A DNA stretch of 64,000 nt from Diplodia intermedia. Taxonomy: Eukaryota > Ascomycota > Dothideomycetes > Botryosphaeriales > Botryosphaeriaceae. The DNA is taken from contig JAKEKT010000041.1 of assembly GCA_021495925.1 (NCBI GenBank), forward strand, positions 124,001 to 188,000. The letters run 5' to 3'. Below are positions 55,889 to 64,000 of the stretch, piece by piece (the stretch's first letter is position 1; every line of letters begins with the position of its first letter). A model generated the notes under the pieces. That model did not search any database and was not told where the DNA came from. It saw only the letters and a list, made by a program, of their open reading frames with translations. The position numbers were made by a program, and so were the translations under genes.

Positions 55889-58800
55889 ATGCCGCCATTC
55901 GTTCCCCGCAAGCGTTCACGCTCGCGCTCTCCTGCGCCCGCCCCCGCGTCGGCTCCGAAGCGCGCAAAGAAGAACGTCTTCGACGCGCTCGACGCGCCTT
56001 CCGGCAACACGAGCTCCTCCGCCGACAAGGCCTTTCTCGACGCGTTAAGAAGTGACAGCAGCGACCAAGACACCGATACCGACGGTTTCGAAGACGTGGA
56101 CATTGCCAGATCCAAGGGCAAAACTTCTAGAGCCTCTCGCGACAACCCTGCGGCAAATGATGGCGAAGACGACGAGGATGAGATGGATTGGGAGGATGCC
56201 ATGCAAGCGCAAACGGATACTCCCGTCGCCAATACTCCACAGCCGAAACTGGCTCCCTGGCAGCGTGGCCCAGATGACGCCGACGACGTGCTCGAAGTGT
56301 CGCTCGGTGGCCCGGTCGAAGGAAACGACGAGATAGCGAGAAGAAACGCGCTTGGCATAAAGGGCCCGTCGAAGAAGGACCGGCAACTGCGTATCTGGAC
56401 TCACTGCATGCACGTACAATTCCTGCTGTGGCATAATCACATTCGAAATGGCTGGGTCGGCGACAAAGAGGTTCAGAAGATATTAGTGGCGCAACTGCCC
56501 GAGGGCGTGAAGAAAGAGGTCCAACGCTGGCGCAAAGACTCCGGTTTGCCACCCGATCCATCGCTTGAACCTCCGCCAAAGGCCAAGGCAAGCAAAGGAC
56601 AGGTAAAGGGCAAAGGCAAGAGTAAAGAGAAGGGTGACAGACATTCAGAGCGAAACCAACGGGACTGGGGCGGAACCGCCGAGCGCACAGAAGAAGGCGT
56701 CCCTAATCTGAGCCAAGGTGACCCTTTGCACAGACTTCTAAGATATCTGGCTGCCTACTGGAAGAAGCGCTTTCGCATCACAGCACCAGGGTTACGCAAA
56801 AAAGGGTATTTTCCTACAGCAAAATCTCTCGCTGCTGAGATCAAAGCATGGCAGGCAACCAAGGAGGACCCGTCAGATCAGAAGAGGAAGAATAAGAAGA
56901 AAAGGAACGAGAGGATCAACCCTGAAGAGTACGACATTGAAAGGTTTGGAGAGAGAATCCGCACCAGGGCGGACTTTCTCGAGGCTGCGCGGAGGTGCAC
57001 GGGTAGTAGGGATGTCGGCGCTCAACTGTTTACTGCGCTTATCAGAGGTATAGGTCTGGAAGCTCGTATGGTGGCAAGCCTGCAGCCTATAGGATTCGGA
57101 TTCACGAAAGTGGAAGAAGTTGTAATGAAGAAGGGACAGGATAGCAAGACCGAGGCTTCGAAACAGGAAGAGGATCCAATGTCGAATTCGGCGGCACAGG
57201 CAGATGAGGCTTCCAAGCCAAGTACGAAAAAGTCTAATACGAAAGCTCAAAAACCTGTTCGGCCAACCGCGGAACAGTCGTCTGCTAGAAAATCAAGAAC
57301 CAAGCCCCTGCTTGTCGACTCTGATGAGGACAGCGATAGCTCTCTCAGCTCTGCAAGGTCAGACATCACTGACGCATCTATCATCGACATCACCCCGTCA
57401 AAGCCAATTGAAGGACTGAGCAACAAGCACTACGATACGGATCTCAAGTACCCTTTTTATTGGACCGAGGCTCTATCACCCATCTCTAATACTTACATTC
57501 CAGTCTCGCCTCTCGTTATCTCCACAGTCGCTTCCACACCGGACCTTCTTTCAGCCTTCGAGCCTCGAGGCGCCGTAGCTGAGAAAGCCAAACAAGTAAT
57601 CTGCTACGTAGTCGCATACAATGCAGACGGAACTGCCAAGGATGTAACAGTCCGCTACCTCAAGAAACATGTCTGGCCTGGCAAAACCAAGAGCTTCCGC
57701 ATGCCCGTCGAGAAGATCCCCATCTACAACAAGTACGGTAAGGTCAAGCGCTACGAGGAGTTCGACTGGTTCAAACGCGTAATGTCCAACTACACGCGCG
57801 ACGGCCGGCTACGGACCGAGGCCGACAAGATCGAAGACGAGGGGGACCTCGTCCCGGTCAAGCTTTCCGCCGCCAAGAAGGCCGAAGGCAACGAGCCCGA
57901 GACGCTCCAGGGCTACAAGAACAGCGCTGAGTACGTCCTCGAGCGCCACCTGCGCCGCGAAGAAGCCATCCGGCCGGCGGCCAAACCGGTCAAGACCTTC
58001 ATCGCAGGAAAAGGCGACAAGGCCAAACCCGAACCCGTTTTCCTACGCAAGGACGTGGTGGCGTGCAAGACGGCCGAGTCGTGGCACAAAGAGGGGCGGC
58101 AGATCGTGGCGGGAGCGCCGCCGATGAAGCGGGTAAAGACGCGGGCGGTGACGCTGATCCGCAAGCGTGAGATCATGGAGGCGGAGCGCGAGAGCGGCGA
58201 AAAGGCGACGCAGGGGTTGTATGCGCGCGAGCAGACGGAGTGGATCGTCCCGCCACCCATCCAGGATGGCAAGATCCCGCGCAACGCTTTCGGCAACATC
58301 GATGTTTACGTGCCGACCATGGTGCCGCAGGGTGCCGTGCACGTCCCCCTGCGCGGCACGGCGCGCGTGTGCAAAAAGTTGGGCATCGACTTTGCTGAGG
58401 CGTGCACCGGGTTCGAGTTCGGCCGCCACATCGCCGTGCCGATCCTGACGGGTGTCGTGGTGGCGGAGGAGAATGGGGAGATGGTGCGCGAGGCGTGGCG
58501 TGCAGAACAGCAGGCAAAGCAGGAGAAGGAGGAGAAGAAGAGGGTGGAGGCGGCGTTGAAGATGTGGCGCAAGTTCATGCTCGGCCTGAGAGTTATTGAG
58601 AGGGTGAAGGAGGAGTATGGGGAGGGGAAGGATGGGTTGGATGATGTGGTGAATCCGTTCGCGAGGAAGAAGAGGGAGGGAGAAGTGGGGAATACGTTCG
58701 AGAGGAAGTTCGGGGACGAATTCGAGGAGGAGGAGGCGGCGGCGGAGGGTGGAATCCTGAAGGAAGGCGAGGAAGTTCCTGGTCCTGGTGGCTTCTTCTT

Positions 58801-59599
58801 GCCAGGTCAAGAAGACGAGGACTTTGATGAGGGTGGCTTCATCCGCGCAGCAGATGAACATGCTAGTGCAGGCGGATTTGTGCGAGATGGCGAAGAAGAT
58901 ACCGTTGAGGGCGGCGGCTTCATCATTGAAGGAGATGACAGGGCGGACTTGCAGGCCTCGCAGGACGACCAATCAACTGGAGGTGCTCAAAATGTCCCAT
59001 TCTCCCTGCAATCAGCTCACCAGCATATCTCGAAAGAGAACGCTGACAACGTCGAGGAAGATCTACAAGACGACCAAGAGAGTGACAGTGCCAGCCCACC
59101 ACCGAAGACGCGTGCCCCTCCACGCAGACGCGGTAGCAACAGAGGTCGTGGACGCGGTCGTGGCAGGGGAACGCAGTCAGCCACCGTGACCACAGTGCGA
59201 GGTAGACGGAAGTCTTCTGGAGCAGTTAATCTGGGCGGCGCCGCAGATGACTCTGATGGCATCCCAACCGCACCATCCGAGCCGGACTCTCCAATATCTT
59301 CAGCGCCGGACGTAGGCGAACAATGGGAGCCCGATTCTGATACTAAAAACATCCAGACCAAGGACGCAGTTGAGGAGATGCCCCGCAGGCCTCCGAGGAG
59401 AGCTGCGGCAAGGAAGAGCGCTACTGCTGTTAAAAGTCATTATTTTGACGATGGTGAGGAAGACGGGGATCAAAATGAGGCTGAAGGTGAACAAAGAGTA
59501 GGCGAAGCTGTGGATGAAATACCAAAGACGCGGTCATGTCGAGGAGGTCGCGGTCGTGGACGTGGAAGAGGGAGAGCGAGGGGAAGAGGGCGTCCATGA
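55889..59599 (+). CDS. RAD4: DNA repair protein Rad4/XPC
   Basis: The damage-recognition factor of global nucleotide excision repair, acting with Rad23 in the nucleus. A single 1237-codon exon (1236 aa) from MPPFVPRKRSRSRS, which is a basic nuclear-type start. The transglutaminase-like fold covers about 165-400, with LFTALIRGIGLEARMVASLQP and the later half beginning KYPFYWTEAL. The beta-hairpin domains follow: EYVLERHLRREEAI (BHD1), RVKTRAVTLI (BHD2) and NAFGNIDVYVPTMVPQGAVHV, with CKKLGIDFAEACTGFEF (BHD3), which contacts the flipped lesion site. The C-terminal 350 residues are unusual: four GGF units spaced in acidic sequence, then two Arg-Gly-rich tracts at about 1078-1092 and at the very end. 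I am sure of the family. The start is chosen as the first ATG in a CACC context. Confidence 0.96.
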   Translation: MPPFVPRKRSRSRSPAPAPASAPKRAKKNVFDALDAPSGNTSSSADKAFLDALRSDSSDQDTDTDGFEDVDIARSKGKTSRASRDNPAANDGEDDEDEMDWEDAMQAQTDTPVANTPQPKLAPWQRGPDDADDVLEVSLGGPVEGNDEIARRNALGIKGPSKKDRQLRIWTHCMHVQFLLWHNHIRNGWVGDKEVQKILVAQLPEGVKKEVQRWRKDSGLPPDPSLEPPPKAKASKGQVKGKGKSKEKGDRHSERNQRDWGGTAERTEEGVPNLSQGDPLHRLLRYLAAYWKKRFRITAPGLRKKGYFPTAKSLAAEIKAWQATKEDPSDQKRKNKKKRNERINPEEYDIERFGERIRTRADFLEAARRCTGSRDVGAQLFTALIRGIGLEARMVASLQPIGFGFTKVEEVVMKKGQDSKTEASKQEEDPMSNSAAQADEASKPSTKKSNTKAQKPVRPTAEQSSARKSRTKPLLVDSDEDSDSSLSSARSDITDASIIDITPSKPIEGLSNKHYDTDLKYPFYWTEALSPISNTYIPVSPLVISTVASTPDLLSAFEPRGAVAEKAKQVICYVVAYNADGTAKDVTVRYLKKHVWPGKTKSFRMPVEKIPIYNKYGKVKRYEEFDWFKRVMSNYTRDGRLRTEADKIEDEGDLVPVKLSAAKKAEGNEPETLQGYKNSAEYVLERHLRREEAIRPAAKPVKTFIAGKGDKAKPEPVFLRKDVVACKTAESWHKEGRQIVAGAPPMKRVKTRAVTLIRKREIMEAERESGEKATQGLYAREQTEWIVPPPIQDGKIPRNAFGNIDVYVPTMVPQGAVHVPLRGTARVCKKLGIDFAEACTGFEFGRHIAVPILTGVVVAEENGEMVREAWRAEQQAKQEKEEKKRVEAALKMWRKFMLGLRVIERVKEEYGEGKDGLDDVVNPFARKKREGEVGNTFERKFGDEFEEEEAAAEGGILKEGEEVPGPGGFFLPGQEDEDFDEGGFIRAADEHASAGGFVRDGEEDTVEGGGFIIEGDDRADLQASQDDQSTGGAQNVPFSLQSAHQHISKENADNVEEDLQDDQESDSASPPPKTRAPPRRRGSNRGRGRGRGRGTQSATVTTVRGRRKSSGAVNLGGAADDSDGIPTAPSEPDSPISSAPDVGEQWEPDSDTKNIQTKDAVEEMPRRPPRRAAARKSATAVKSHYFDDGEEDGDQNEAEGEQRVGEAVDEIPKTRSCRGGRGRGRGRGRARGRGRP

Positions 59600-60714
59600 A
59601 GGTGGCGCCTTGTCCGGATACACAGTAGTAACTCTCGAGACTGATTTTGCTGTGTCGATGACCATCTCAGCTCGAGGAGGTAGCTTAGCTTTGTTCGATG
59701 CCGAAAGCTTACTGCCCAAACATCTCGTGTTCCCAAGTAGCTTCGTCGTGCAAACTAATCGAGACAAAGAAGAGCTACTAGCGCAGAAACATTGTCCAGA
59801 CGCAGACTCTTTGGGTCTTCCAAGTTCTATGTGAATGTAGAGGAGTACTGTGTCATTCGTGTCCAGATAACCCTTTCAACCGCCCGTCTTCTTCGTTGCA
59901 TTTCTCAATGAGCTGACCTTGTTCGGACAAAATCAGTTTAGGGTAGAGGCTAACATCCTCGCTGATCCGTTTCATGCAGTGTTCCAGCTCCAGCCAATGG
60001 CGCTTGGAGATCAGAACTGAAGTTGAACTGATGAATATGCATGCGGCTGGAACTTCTACCTGAGCAGTCTTACTATCGTCAGTTACTATGGAAATGCATG
60101 GTTTAGCTCGGGTGTCTTCCACATGCGCATGCTGCCACTCCGGCGGGCCGAAGGTCCAGAACGGTGGCGACGTCCAGGGTGGCAGGACTACATACCATCG
60201 AGATTCTACCCCTCGGGTTCTTCGGTCGAAGCTAGAGGCATACATTGCACGTGTCGTTTCGCGACTTTCGCGACTTTCTCGACGCCGCGCTGTGCGCCCA
60301 ACACATGGCGGTCTGTATCCCCTTTGTTGGACTGTTTACGGGTACCGCCCCTTCTGTTACACACAACACCGTTCCCTTGATTCTCTACTATCAGCCCACA
60401 CCAGCAGAACAATCCGGTGTCGAGTGGCATCGTTACGAGAGGAAAGTGATGAGAATTCCAAGGTCCGTAATCTGGTCCGAATAAGGCAAGTGGCGTATTA
60501 GGTATCCTCGGACTATTATGTTTGGGATCTGGAAGAGCGATATGTTGGAAACACTATCCGATAGAACAGCCAGTTTGACGCAAGATGACACATTCCGTAG
60601 AAGATGGCGAGACGGAGCTTACAAGTCGAAAAAACAGCCTCGAACAGTCCTCCTTCACAGAGGAACAACGCTCGGGCTGAAGCGCTCGCGATCGTTTTCT
60701 TCAATTCAAAGCAA
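59600..60714. other. Convergent spacer with one small open frame
   Basis: Between the 3' ends of RAD4 and URA5. It holds the 130-codon frame at 59853-60245 listed separately. No repeat or RNA gene is seen. Confidence 0.45.
59853..60245 (-). CDS. Possible small protein, 130 aa
   Basis: An ATG-to-stop frame starting MYASSFDRRTRG. The first half is Trp/Pro-rich, and the second half (VPAACIFISSTSVLISKRHW, LELEHCMKRISEDVSLYPKL) has an amphipathic, protein-like composition with no low complexity. No domain is recognised, there are no matching neighbours, and the codon bias is weak. It lies between two convergent genes, so it could be a real small gene or a chance frame. Confidence 0.25.
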   Translation of the reverse strand: MYASSFDRRTRGVESRWYVVLPPWTSPPFWTFGPPEWQHAHVEDTRAKPCISIVTDDSKTAQVEVPAACIFISSTSVLISKRHWLELEHCMKRISEDVSLYPKLILSEQGQLIEKCNEEDGRLKGLSGHE

Positions 60715-61428
60715 TCAGTCGCTCGCCCTATACTTTTCTCTATATTCCATGACCTTCTTGATTTCCTCCTCGGTACCTCTGCTCTTCAGGTAGTCGATGA
60801 TGTCGTCGAGGGTCAGGATGGACAAGACGGGGATGCCGTATTGCTTCCTGACCTCACCAATGGCGCTGGGCCTGGGCTTGCCATCATCATCATTCTCGCC
60901 GGGGGTCTTTTCCTGTCTATCAACGGCAACCACGATACCCACGAGCTCGCCGCCTTCCTTCTTGATGATGTCGATGGCCTCGCGGATAGCAGTGCCGGCG
61001 GTGATGACATCGTCAACGATGACAACCTTCTTCCCCTTCAACTGAGCACCGACAATGTTGCCGCCCTCGCCATGGTCCTTGGCTTCCTTCCTGTTGAAGC
61101 TGTAGCTGATGTTGCCGAACTTGTTCAGATCGATTTCGGCGAGCTTGTCCACGGTCGTAGCGGCGAGGGGGATGCCCTTGTAGGCAGGGCCGAACAGAAC
61201 GTCAAACTGAAACGCGGAGTTCTCGGCGGAATGGGCGGCGATTGTGTTCGCAAATGCCCGGGAAATGGCGCGAGTTAGGTCTGCGCGGTGGAACAGGCCG
61301 GCATTGAAGAAGTAGGGCGAGATGCGCTTGGACTTGAGTGTGAAGGTGCCGAACTTGAGGGCCTCGGCGGAAGTGCAAGCCTCCAGGAAGGCCGTCTTGT
61401 AGGCGGGGACGTTGGCGGAAGAGGCCAT
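60715..61428 (-). CDS. URA5: Orotate phosphoribosyltransferase
   Basis: The fifth step of pyrimidine synthesis: orotate plus PRPP gives orotidine monophosphate. A single exon of 238 codons (237 aa) from the ATG at 61428 (MASSANVPAYKTAFLEA). FGTFTLKSKRISPYFFNAG near residue 28 holds the orotate-binding Lys and the FFN block, FGPAYKGIPLAA follows, and the PRPP-binding loop VVIVDDVITAGTAI is complete. FNRKEAKDHGEGGNIVG is the flexible catalytic loop. Length and motifs agree with Ura5/PyrE of ascomycetes. The frame continues upstream without a better start. It is divergent from NOG1, 225 bp apart. Confidence 0.97.
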   Translation of the reverse strand: MASSANVPAYKTAFLEACTSAEALKFGTFTLKSKRISPYFFNAGLFHRADLTRAISRAFANTIAAHSAENSAFQFDVLFGPAYKGIPLAATTVDKLAEIDLNKFGNISYSFNRKEAKDHGEGGNIVGAQLKGKKVVIVDDVITAGTAIREAIDIIKKEGGELVGIVVAVDRQEKTPGENDDDGKPRPSAIGEVRKQYGIPVLSILTLDDIIDYLKSRGTEEEIKKVMEYREKYRASD

Positions 61429-61653
61429 TGTGAGCGGTGCTTTGGCCGGAGTGTCGAGGACGCGATGGCGGGGGACCAACTTTTTGGCGGGGGTCCGACG
61501 GGCTAAGTGGTTGCCGGTGGAACCAAGTTTACCCGACGACCGAGACGGCCGGGCTGAACTTTTTTTGCGCCTCTATCGATAGCACTCTCGCTCGCACTTC
61601 CGCCTTCTCCACCTGCGCGCCCTTGCAACACCACCCCCACTGCGCCAGGCAAA
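61429..61653. promoter_or_regulatory. Compact bidirectional promoter, URA5 / NOG1
   Basis: Only 225 bp separates the two start codons. It contains TTTTTTT and pyrimidine tracts on the NOG1 side. No TATA box is visible, which is common for housekeeping genes. Confidence 0.5.
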
Positions 61654-63721
61654 ATGAAGACCACGTGGAAAGACATTGCCCCGGTGCCTACGTCCCAGGA
61701 ATTCCTGGACATTGTCCTGAACCGCACCCAGCGGAGGCTTCCTACCCAGATCCGCGCCGGCTTCAAGATCACTCGCATTCGGGGTATGCCACACGCTGCG
61801 CTCTTTCCAAGTGCCCACAGACTGACACCTTTGTCGCGCAGCCTTCTACACCCGCAAAGTCAAGTACACCGCCGAGACCTTCACCGAGAAGATCCAGGCC
61901 ATTCTCGAAGGCTTCCCCAAGCTCCAGGACATCCACCCCTTCCACAAGGATCTCCTCAACACGCTCTACGATGCCGACCATTTCCGCATTGCTCTGGGCC
62001 AGCTCTCCACCGCGAAACACTTGATCGAGACGGTCGCGAGGGACTACGTGCGTCTGCTGAAGTATGGCCAGTCGCTCTTCCAGTGCAAGCAGCTCAAGCG
62101 TGCTGCCCTGGGTCGCATGGCCACCATCTGCAAGCGCCTGAAGGACCCGCTTCTCTACCTCGAGCAGGTGCGCCAGCATCTTGGTCGTTTGCCGTCGATT
62201 GACCCCAACACCCGGACCCTCGTCATCTGCGGCTATCCCAATGTCGGAAAGTCGAGTTTCTTGAGGAATATTTCTCGCGCCGATGTCGACGTGCAACCCT
62301 ATGCCTTCACTACGAAGAGCTTGTTTGTTGGTCACTGTAAGTTGCTTGACTCTCCACGGTGAACGGAGCTGACCAAAGTAGTCGACCACAAGATGCTGCG
62401 ATTCCAAGCCATTGATACCCCCGGTATCCTCGACCATCCCCTCGAGGAGATGAACACCATCGAAATGCAGAGTATCACCGCCATCGCCCATCTTCGGTCT
62501 GCCATTATGTATTTCATGGATCTCAGCGAGCAGTGCGGCTACAGTGTTACGGCCCAGATCCAGCTTTTCCACAGCATCAAGCCCTTGTTCAACGGCAAGC
62601 TGGTTTTCATCGTCATCAACAAAACCGATCTTATGAAGCCTGAGGACCTGGACGCGGAGACGCAGGAGAGTCTTCAAGGCATGCTCAAGTCAGGCGAGGT
62701 GGAGTTGCTGCAGCTTTCTTGCAACACAACGGAGAACGTGATGGCCGTCCGTGGCGCCGTCTGCGACAGGCTTCTGGCGCAGCGTAACGCCGAGAAGTTG
62801 AAGGCCGGCACTAACGCTTCCGGCGACGTCACTGGCCGTCTGGGAGAAGTCTTGAAGAGAATCCACGTTGCCGTGCCGATGGACGGCATGACGCGCGAGA
62901 CATTCATCCCGGAAGCTGTCAAGAACAAGATGAAGTATGATCCGACCGACCCCATGCGCAAGAAGCTGCAGCGCGAGATCGAGGAGGAGAATGGCGGCGC
63001 CGGCGTATACAACATCAACCTCAAGGAGAACTACCTGTTGGAGAACGACGAGTGGAAGAATGACAAGGTTCCCGAGATTTTCAACGGAAGGAACGTCTAC
63101 GATTTCATTGACCCTGAGATTGAGGCTAAACTCGCCGCGCTCGAGGCCGAGGAGGAGCAGATGGAGGCCGACGGCCGCTACCAGAGCGACTCGGATGTCG
63201 AGGATGCTGAGGAGGCCGATATACGCAGCAAAGCCGACATGATCCGTGAGAAGCAGGCGATCCTCAAGAACGAGTCCCGCATGAAGAAGAGCCTGAAGAA
63301 CCGCGCTCAGATTCCTCGCTCCGCAAAGGCCAAAAAGCTGTCGCAGATGGAGGCCCACCTGGAAAGTCTTGGTCACGACACAAGCTCTCTTGCTGCACGC
63401 GCACGCTCGCAGTCTCGCGGCAGGAGCCACGTTCGTGGCCGCTCCGAGGGCGCCGATGGCGACGCCATGGACGTCGACAGGCCGCAGCCTAGCGCCATCG
63501 AGCGCGCCAAGAGCCGCGCGCGCAGCCAGAGCACTAACCGTCGTGATGACGGCGTCACGAACGAGGCGTCGCGCACGAAGGCGGAGCGGATGGCCAAGCT
63601 TGGGCAGAAGAAGATGAATCGCATGGCCAGGCAGGGTGAGGCCGATAGGCACACGACCGCGTCGCTCAACAAGCACCTGCTTGCCGGCAAGAGAGGCATG
63701 GGCAGCACGAGGAGTCGTTAA
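61654..63721 (+). CDS. NOG1: Nucleolar GTP-binding protein Nog1
   Basis: A GTPase needed for assembly and export of the 60S ribosomal subunit, in the nucleolus. Three exons, 61654-61783, 61842-62336 and 62382-63721, give 655 codons (654 aa). The N-terminal helical domain starts MKTTWKDIAPVPTSQEFLDIVLNRTQ, with YTRKVKYTAETF after intron 1. The circular GTPase motifs are GYPNVGKSS (G1, about 174-182), FTTKSLFVGH (G2), DTPG (G3) and NKTD (G4). GVYNINLKENYLLENDEWKNDKVPEI and NVYDFIDPEI are the conserved C-terminal blocks. The tail is basic and Arg/Ser-rich, as usual. Intron positions after the G2 region and the near-identical length to other ascomycete Nog1 leave no doubt. Confidence 0.97.
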
Positions 63722-64000
63722 AAGGGGGGAATGCGAATGGGAAAGAAAAGTTCTTGGGTTCTGCGGCGTTGGGTGGGTGGGAATGCTGGCCCCTTATTTC
63801 CCCCAGTTCTTCTTCAACATCTCACGTACGTTCTACTGTTCACTGGGTGCATGGCGCAAACGCTTTTTACGAAGGTTCCTTATGTGATTCCCTATTCACT
63901 GCTCTTTGCATCGTAGAATATCTTGCCAAAAGAGTGGAATAGATAACATGATTAATACTCTGTCACCTCGTAGCCCCTCGAATGATTTGCAACCGTCTTG

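Noticed and set aside
1..64000. tRNA, rRNA and CRISPR signatures
   Set aside because: A read-through for T-loop-like GTTCRANYC with a matching acceptor stem, for rRNA cores and for spaced direct repeats gave no convincing hit.

Overview
The window is nuclear DNA of a filamentous ascomycete (Pezizomycotina; gene content would fit Dothideomycetes, but I cannot fix the genus). The evidence is short 50-100 nt spliceosomal introns with GTRNGT donors and CTRAY-type branch sites, two Zn2Cys6 transcription factors, two different P450s, a PTH11-type receptor, several secreted hydrolases and single-copy eukaryotic housekeeping genes (RAD4/XPC, orotate phosphoribosyltransferase, NOG1). I see no tRNA, rRNA, CRISPR array or bacterial-type operon. 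Most exon joins given here were checked by adding exon lengths to a whole number of codons.

Layout. 0-6 kb: a GH16 beta-glucanase (minus) and a small Asp f 4-like secreted protein (plus), separated by about 4 kb of GC-rich spacer. 8.6-14.3 kb: a mitochondrial aconitase paralogue divergent from a Zn2Cys6 regulator. 15.3-18.1 kb: a compact inverted-repeat element (MITE-like) just upstream of an intronless acidic DUF2786/DUF7168-type protein. 18.4-21.2 kb: a convergent short-chain dehydrogenase / CYP65-like P450 pair. 22.9-26 kb: a 1017-residue protein kinase-like protein with altered HRD and DFG motifs. 27-34.5 kb: a secreted HExxH protein, a secreted six-hairpin-type glycosidase, a DUF1772 (anthrone oxygenase-like) membrane protein and a secreted Cys-rich protein with a VldE/ARB-07466-like C-terminus. 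34.7-45 kb: a dihydroxybenzoate-type decarboxylase, a rhamnogalacturonan acetylesterase, an allantoate-permease-type MFS transporter and a pisatin-demethylase-like P450. 48.4-55.3 kb: a PTH11-like receptor, a Zn2Cys6 regulator and an FAD amine oxidase. 55.9-63.7 kb: a housekeeping block of RAD4, URA5 and NOG1.

The middle 50 kb reads as accessory, environment-facing genome: plant cell-wall and fungal-wall hydrolysis, uptake, oxidation of aromatics and amines, and surface sensing. The last 8 kb is core genome with tight spacing. Observations most worth a second look are the MITE, the DUF2786 protein beside it, the degenerate-motif kinase, a GC-AG intron in the amine oxidase, the P450/decarboxylase/transporter/amine oxidase neighbourhood, and three orphan open frames that look more protein-like than the usual shadow frames. 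I did not find a clearly new biological system; these are candidates, not claims.
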